Source: Pleodorina starrii (taxonomy: Eukaryota > Chlorophyta > Chlorophyceae > Chlamydomonadales > Volvocaceae). Taken from it: a stretch of DNA of 64,000 nucleotides. A program made the translations under genes and the position numbers. This document shows positions 57,728 to 64,000 of this stretch, piece after piece (the stretch's first letter is position 1; every line of letters begins with the position of its first letter). The notes below the pieces were generated by a model that was given only the letters and a program-made list of their open reading frames with translations, was not told the DNA's origin and made no database searches. The stretch covers positions 5,639,001 to 5,703,000 of the forward strand of contig BRXU01000004.1 of the NCBI GenBank assembly GCA_030267565.1, in the 5' to 3' direction.

Positions 57728-59474
57728 GTGTTGAATTACGCAATGTGAACGAACATTCCAAAGTATGTATCGTACGGTAACTTACGCGCGAACTAAGGAG
57801 GGCATTGCAGGGGTGCCTTATTGGGCCCCGGTGTTCGGGGGATAAGAATGCGTGATGTACGACCAGGAGCTTCTTCAGACGGCGTCTAACGATGTGGGCA
57901 GAGGGCCTCTCGGCCCAATCCCACACGGGTCGACCGCCGGAGTTCGTTAGGGTTTGGGGCGGCGGCGGCGTCGGTGTCAACGCAGCATGCGCGTCGCCTA
58001 TCCTGTATGTACACTTGTACAGTAGAGCTCTCCGCTTGATCGTCTGGACGGACTTGCTTTGGACGCAGTTTTCGAGAAAGCCCAAAGGAAGTCCAAAGGA
58101 ACTGCTAAATCGTCGCAGACTGTCTGCAAAATGCAAAATGTCACTCGAGGGCGCGTTTGTGTTGGGGAGCGGGTGAGTGCTCGGCATGTGTGCGGCATTC
58201 GCGTATTGCGAAGCGCATTCCGGCATGACGGCATGCTCGAAGCCCTGTATGATTGCTGAGTGTGGCAGCGGCACGCGAGGGCGATGGTGATGGAAGGGAC
58301 TTTCTTGGCAGGTGGCCTCGCTCCGCGCCGCTTGTGTATCGGTTTCATGGCATGAATTTGGTGCTAGAATTAAAATTTCTGTGCGCTCCAGAACGCACCC
58401 TAAGTGTCCTTCGAAGGGTAGAGCCAGCGAGCTAGCTAGCTAGCCATGCACGGCAGTGTTTCGGGATTTTTTTGAGGGATTATTTCTACAGTGCCCAGTG
58501 GGCACTGCGGCCGTTCGAGTCATTGCCCACCTTGAGCCTCGAATGGAGCCCATGGTTTTGGCGGCTGGTGTGTGTATTGGTCATTTCTTTCGCATGTGGC
58601 GCCAACTCGTGTGCTGTAGGAGGGCGTGGAGCCGCATTTGCATGCTCGGCGCATGGGCGATCCCAACAGTTGTTGGACCGATGGCCGTAAATCTCAGGGC
58701 GCTCTATTCTGCGGAGGGGAAACGGGCAATGGGTGGAACGTTCGGCCGAGCTGACGGAATGCCCGGGCCCCTTCCTTGCCAAGGTGCATGCACGCAAGCG
58801 AGGCGGGGCGATTGCGGTAGTTCGCACCATGCAGATGCGGTGGTGACGGTGGGTTGTATTATGTCATGTTTGGAGAGGTGGCATAACTGCGATGGAGAGC
58901 GGCGGCGCGGCGCGCCGGCGCCACTCCCGCAGCGCGCCTTCAGGCGCTTTTCGTTAAGCGAGACCAGTGTACACGGCCCCGGCTGGAAATTAAAAACATC
59001 CCCCGCAGCTGCCGCGGTCTTTATTGGTTGTGAAGGCCTGCTCAGCATACGGAGCTTGAGGCTGGTACGGCCGGAAATGCTGCAGCACGTGTCAGCTCGT
59101 GGGCCGTAGAATCAGAAAGCAGCGGTTTTGTGGCTCTTCGTCACTTCACGCGTGTCCTTGCTAGCTGCGCGTGTTGTTGACTTGGTCAGCACGCCTTCCG
59201 CGGTACTTGAAGAAGCCACAGCGAAACCAGGGGTCAGGCCTCCGGGGTATGCTTACCCAGTCCCCTGCCAGAAGTCGTTTTGTCAGGTATAATTGTACGA
59301 ATGGTCATGAAGAAGGCACCCGCTGAAGCCCGGTTCAAGTGATGATTTCTTGCAATTATATTGTATTTATGCAGTTTTATTGTTTGAGCGAACTAGATAT
59401 GCACCGTCCGCTTGCATAAACCCATCGGATTGTCAAGCGCCTGTGCACGCAGCGACGCTCGCACACATAACATA
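57728..59474. other. Intergenic region
   Basis: Includes an (AGCT)n run at 58429-58444 and a 217-codon plus frame (58456-59109) with no ATG near its start and no recognisable domain; I do not call it a gene. The promoter of the COQ8-like gene is presumably at the right. Confidence 0.45.
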
Positions 59475-62400
59475 ATGTCGTGGCTCGCTCCAAAGAATTT
59501 GAAGGATGCATCTCGGGTCCTGCGCGGCTTGGCCCTGGTCGCGGCGAGGATGGCATCCGACAGGTGAGCGAGGGTCCATCGCTTGCCAGAGCTCCTCCAA
59601 TGCCGCCGCGCTCTTAAAAAAACGCACACTGCCGCCCTACAAACAAAACCCAACACGACGTTTATATGAGTCGCTCGCGCCCTGCGCTTCCATCCCCCAC
59701 ACCCGCTTACCTCGCCACCCGCCCGCACACCCCCCCCCCCCTCTCCTCAGCAAACTAGCCCGGCGCGCCGCAGCTTCCGACTACCAAGCGGCCCTGCAGT
59801 ACGCCGCAGATCTGCTGCAACAGTCGGCCGATGCTGCGCAGCAGGCGGCAGCAGATGCCGCGCGGCACGCAGCGGCGCAGACACGGGCGGAGACGGAGGC
59901 GGCAGCCGTGCCGTCCTCCGCCTCAGCGGCGACCTCGGGGACAGCCAACGACAGCGCGCCAACCAACACCCCGCCAGCTCCGAAACCAAGCGCCGCCGCC
60001 GCCGCAGCCGCGGCCGATGTCGGGACCCCAGCTGGCGCCGCGGCGGCACCATTCCCTTCCCACCCCCACGCCGCCTTCCCTGCCTCGGTACCTACGAGGT
60101 CCACGCTCGACCGTGTTGCCACCGCCCCAGCAGCAGCCCCAGCAGCCGCAGCCGCAGCAGCAGCCGCGGAGACGTCGCTGCACGGCGTCTCTGCCGCCGC
60201 TGCGCCGGCGGCGCCTACCTTCGCGACCCAAGGCCTCCCGCCCCAAGTTCTTGAACGGGCGCTGACGGGGTCGGAACCCTCGGCCAAACCCGCCGCCGCC
60301 GCGGATCGGTTCCCGCCGGAGGACGGCCCCGCGCCCGCGGCGGCCGCCGCGGAGCCGGCGGCGGCGCCGCCGGTGGAAGCGGCGGCGGCGGTGGCGGAGG
60401 ACACCGTGTCAGTCAGCGCCCGGCTCCCGTCAGTGCATGACGACGTGGTTGTGGCGGCAATCGTTGGCAGCCCCGTAATCGGGGTTTTGGAGGTGGGGTT
60501 GGAGGAAGGGGGAGCGGCCCGGAGGGAGTCGGGCGCGGCGGCGGCGGCGGCGGCGATGGCAGAGGCGCGGCAGGCGGGAGCGGGGCCAGGGCCCGGGGCG
60601 GACGGCGGGGCGACGGTTTCGGAGCCACAGGTGCCGCCGGCGCGGAAGCTGCGGGAGCGAAGGTAACGGCCAGCAGGGGGCAAGGGAAGGGAAGAGGAGC
60701 AGGGAGGCCGGGGAGGTTTGGGGCATTTGGGGGGAGAACGCATCTGAGGCGCGGCCATCTGTTTTTAAGAAGGGGGGCAAGGGAGAGGAGAGAAGAGGAG
60801 GGAGGGCACCACTCACGTCTGAAACGCGGCGGCGGTGCGCGTGTTGCTGTGTGTCCTGCCGTACATCACACGTGGCCACGTACGACACCACCTACCTGCC
60901 CACAGGGTCCCGGAGACGCCGCTGGGCCGCGCGCTGGGTTTCGCCGGCTTGGGTGCGTCCCTTTTGATGGGTAGCCTGGCGGACAACATCGGCCGGGCGA
61001 TACGGGGGCCGAATGCGGCGGCCGCTGGTGGCGGCGGCGGCGCCGCCGGCAGCGGCGGCGGCGGCGGCGGCTCGTCTTCCTCCTTCCTGACGGAAGCCAA
61101 TGCGGAGAGGCTGGCTAACGCGCTGTGTCGGATGCGCGGCGCCGCACTCAAGATCGGGCAGATGCTGTCCATTCAAGATGAGAGTGTACTGCCGCCGCAG
61201 GTGATTGTGTTTGTGTGTGGGCGTGTGTTTGTGTGTGTGTGTGTTTGTGTGTGTGCATGTGTTTGTGTGTGTGCGTGTGTTTGTGTGTGGGCGTGTGTTT
61301 GTGTGTGTGCGTGTGTCGTTACAGTATCTGACCGGGCCCTGACGCTGGCCAGGGGCTGCTAACCCAGCCCCGACGGAAAGACCGCCTAAGCACTCTCCCC
61401 CTTGCGGTGGGAGAAGGGCGTGAGGGGCCGCTACCCCCTCCTGCTCGACGCGGAGCTGGCTGCGTCGTACACCCCATATACGGGTGTACGGCGCAGCGGC
61501 TCCCCAAAGGCTTGAGCTCACAGCCTGCGTGTGTGGGCGTGTGTGGGCGTGTGTTTGTGTCTGTGAGCGGGTATGGAGGGCAGTGTTGGCATCCGGGGCG
61601 CGAAGGAGGGTCGGAGTTGGGGGGCCTGAGGACGAGCACGAGAAGACGCACCGCCACCGCCCCCACCCCCACACCACCCCCTGCATCGTTGCGTTCCCTC
61701 GTCCCGGGCCGTTTTAATTACCCCAAACCACCCGCCATCCCCCCCCACACACACACCCCAATGCAGATCCAGGCAGCATTGGAGCGGGTCCGCGCGGGGG
61801 CTGACGTGATGCCCCGCTCTCAGCTGGAGGGGGTTCTGGTTTCGGAGCTGGGTCCCGATTGGCACTCACAGCTGCGCGAGTTCGACTGGGAGCCCCGCGC
61901 GGCGGCGTCCATCGGCCAGGTGGGGTCGGGAGGGGGGGAGGGGAGGGGGGGGGGTGGAGGGGAGGGAATGGGTGTGGGGGTGGGCGGAGGGATGGGCGGG
62001 CGGGGGGGAGGGGGCGGGGAGGGGCAAGGAGGGGCATGTGTGTTTCGTGGATTGCTCTGGGAAGAGCCAGCTCGTGGGACTGTGTTACGGCTGGAGGCTG
62101 TGTGGCCGGTTTGGTGGTAACGCCGCGCACCGAAGCACCGGCGCACGGCGCACGGCCGGCAACCGCAGTGCGGCAGTGGGGCCCCAAGCACCGCCACAGA
62201 GCCGATACCCCTTCCCTGTGCCAACACCCTTTGCAATCCCCCTCCCGCCCGCCCTGCCCGCCCGCCCTACTCAACCCCGCCCCCGACCCTGCCCTTGGCT
62301 GCCACGCCCCCTCCATCTCCGTCTCCATGTCCCGCCGTATCCGCTCGCCAACCGTTTCTCTATCGCCTACATCCCTCCGCTGCGATTTCGTTTTTACTAT

Positions 62401-64000
62401 TCTCCCCCTCCCACACACACACACAACCACACACACACACCCGCCCCCTCCCACACACACACAACCACACACACACACGCCCCCTCCCACACACACACAA
62501 CCACACACACACACGCCACCCCCCCCACACACACGTGCAGGTCCACACCGCTGTCCTCCAGGACGGTCGGCGTGTGGCCATGAAGATCCAGTACCCGGGG
62601 GTGGCTCGGTCCATTGAGAGTGACGTGGACAACCTCATGCGGCTCATCTCGGTGGCCAATGTGCTGCCCCGGGGGATGTACGTGGAGAACGCGGCAAAGG
62701 TGGGCGGGGCGGGGCGGGTCAGGGCAGGGCGAGTGGTGTGTGTGGGGGGGCGCGCTGGGGGCTTACTGTGGCAGTACAGTTACGGCCGGTTACTATTGGG
62801 TTTCAGCCAGTTACGTCGCGGTTACATCCCGTACCGGTGTTCTGACGCGATGGCTGGGCATTGAGGGTGTGTGTGTGTGTATGTGGCAGCAGCTGGTCCT
62901 CCATTTCCGCCTCCGTCCTGTCGTTGCGGTTCCATCTTGATGGCTACCTCTCCGCCACTCATCTTATTAGTACCGGTACCTCGTTCAATTTTGCCCCCCA
63001 GGTGGCCAAGCGCGAGTTAGCGCTCGAGTGCGACTACACGTACGAGCTGTCCTGCCAGCAGCGCTACCGGGCACTCATCTCCGCCGACCCCTCCCTGGCG
63101 GCGCACTTCCACGTGCCGGACGTGATCCCCTCACTGTCATCGCAGCGCATCCTGACATCGGAGTGGGTGCGCGGGGTGCCCATTGACAAGGTGGGTGATC
63201 CCTGGGTCGGTCAGTGGGTCGATCGGTGGGTGACCTACGGGTCAGTGGGTCGATCGGTGGGTGACCTATGGGTCAGTGGGTCGGTCGGTGGGTGACCCAC
63301 GGGTCAGTGGGTCGATCGGTGGGTGACCTACGGGTCAGTGGGTCGGTCGGTGGGTGACCTATGGGTCAGTGGGTCGGTCGGTGGGTGACCTATGGGTCAG
63401 TGGGTCGGTCGGTGGGTGACCCATGGGTCAGTGGGTCGGTCGGTGGGTGACCCATGTTTCAGTGGGTCAGTCGGTTGGTGACCTATGGGTTGGTGGCTCG
63501 GTCGGTGGGTGACCCATGGGTCAGTGGGTCGGTCGGTGGGTGACCTATGTTTCAGTGGGTCAGTTGGTTGGTGATCTATGGGTTGGTGGGTCGGTCGGTG
63601 GGTGACCCACGGGTCAGTGGGTCGGTCGGTGGGTGACCCATGTTTCAGTGGGTCAGTCGGTTGGTGACCTATGGGTCAGTGGGTCGGTCGGTGGGTGACC
63701 CACAGGTCAGTGGGTCGGTCGGTGGGTGACCCACGGGTCAGTGGGTCGGTCGGTGGGTGACCTATGGGTCAGTGGGTCGGTCGGTGGGTGACCCACGGGT
63801 CAGTGGGTCGGTCGGTGGGTGACCCATGTTTCAGTGGGTCAGTCGGTTGGTGACCTATGGGTCAGTGGGTCGGTCGGTGGGTGACCTATGGGTCAGTGGG
63901 TCGGTCGGTGGATGACCCATGGGTCAGTGGGTCGGTCGGTGGGTGACCCACGGGTCAGTGGGTCGGTCAGTGGGTGACCTATGGGTCAGTGGGTCGGTCG
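59475..64000 (+). CDS. COQ8: COQ8/ADCK-type atypical kinase, C-terminus beyond window
   Basis: Exons 59475-59563, 59751-60662, 60906-61200, 61767-61919, 62541-62699 and 63002-63190 join in phase to 599 residues, then the gene leaves the window in an intron. After an N-terminal helix ([19 protein letters not shown]) comes an Ala-rich insertion of about 300 residues. [20 protein letters not shown] leads into the family hallmark, ALKIGQ (K416-x-G-Q419) with MLSIQDES. The Ala-rich loop AAASIGQ replaces the usual Gly-rich loop (about 477-483), and [10 protein letters not shown] holds the invariant Lys (K498). ECDYTYE and [13 protein letters not shown] follow. COQ8 proteins support ubiquinone synthesis on the matrix face of the mitochondrial inner membrane; plastid ABC1K kinases are related, but the KxGQ spacing and SIQDE favour the COQ8 type. 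The HRD/DFG-equivalent region lies off the right edge. Confidence 0.88.
61200..61318. repeat. TG-rich microsatellite in COQ8 intron
   Basis: GTGTGTTTGTGTGTG-type tract just after the exon 3 donor of the COQ8-like gene. Confidence 0.85.
62408..62533. repeat. CA-rich repeat with ~36-bp period in COQ8 intron
   Basis: Units of CCCTCCCACACACACACAACC recur three to four times before the acceptor at 62540. Confidence 0.8.
63190..64000. repeat. ~30-bp minisatellite (GGTCAGTGGGTCGGTCGGTGGGTGACC)
   Basis: Fills the COQ8 intron from its donor to the window edge in about 27 units. Variant units carry CTATG, CCACG, CCATG or CATGTTTC at the same place, showing block-wise amplification. Confidence 0.95.

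Noticed and set aside
58456..59109. 217-codon plus-strand frame
   Set aside because: No ATG near its start, no domain, no splice partner.
63190..64000. CRISPR-like array
   Set aside because: Units are contiguous variants without unique spacers, inside a eukaryotic intron.

Overview
The window is nuclear DNA from a green alga, most likely a volvocine/Chlamydomonas-type chlorophyte. It is GC-rich. Genes are split into many short exons with GTGAGT/GTGCGT-like donors and pyrimidine-rich acceptors. Proteins carry long Ala/Gly/Lys runs, TGTAA (the usual volvocine poly(A) signal) follows several stop codons, and LINE and SINE remnants are present. Species cannot be named from the sequence alone. 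Gene models below were assembled by hand from exons whose phases join; most cores are firm, but several 5' or 3' ends are not.

Left third (1-27,900). A C2-C2-class 3 lipase gene runs leftward off the window. Rightward follow an unknown Ala-rich gene, a phytanoyl-CoA-dioxygenase-like gene with a Lys/Ala-rich tail, a bS16 mitochondrial-type ribosomal protein, a DHHC palmitoyltransferase, a TatD-like gene fused to a YVH1-type zinc domain, and a CDIN1-like TPD nuclease. A leftward chlorophyllase-like hydrolase converges on the last of these.

Middle (27,900-44,800). Two copies of a GT61 glycosyltransferase gene lie in a tandem segmental duplication of several kb. Copy 1 differs from copy 2 by a 576-bp foldback element with a 5-bp target duplication, a ~1.5-kb upstream insertion, and a tRNA-derived SINE in an intron. 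Copy 1 also seems damaged at exon 3. A LINE fragment and a possible 12-bp-TIR element flank copy 2.

Right third (44,800-64,000). A gene-poor stretch is followed by a leftward nucleotide-sugar transporter, a 5'-truncated LINE with a strongly structured 3' end, a secreted CmcI-like methyltransferase with a possible 15-nt microexon, and a COQ8/ADCK-type gene that leaves the window inside a minisatellite intron.

The genes do not form an operon-like system; they are independent nuclear genes. The most unusual content is the catalytically degenerate TatD/YVH1 fusion, the three-palindrome foldback element with its empty site in the paralogous segment, and a short dispersed CGCTGCGGTA-bearing repeat that recurs just upstream of 3' splice sites.
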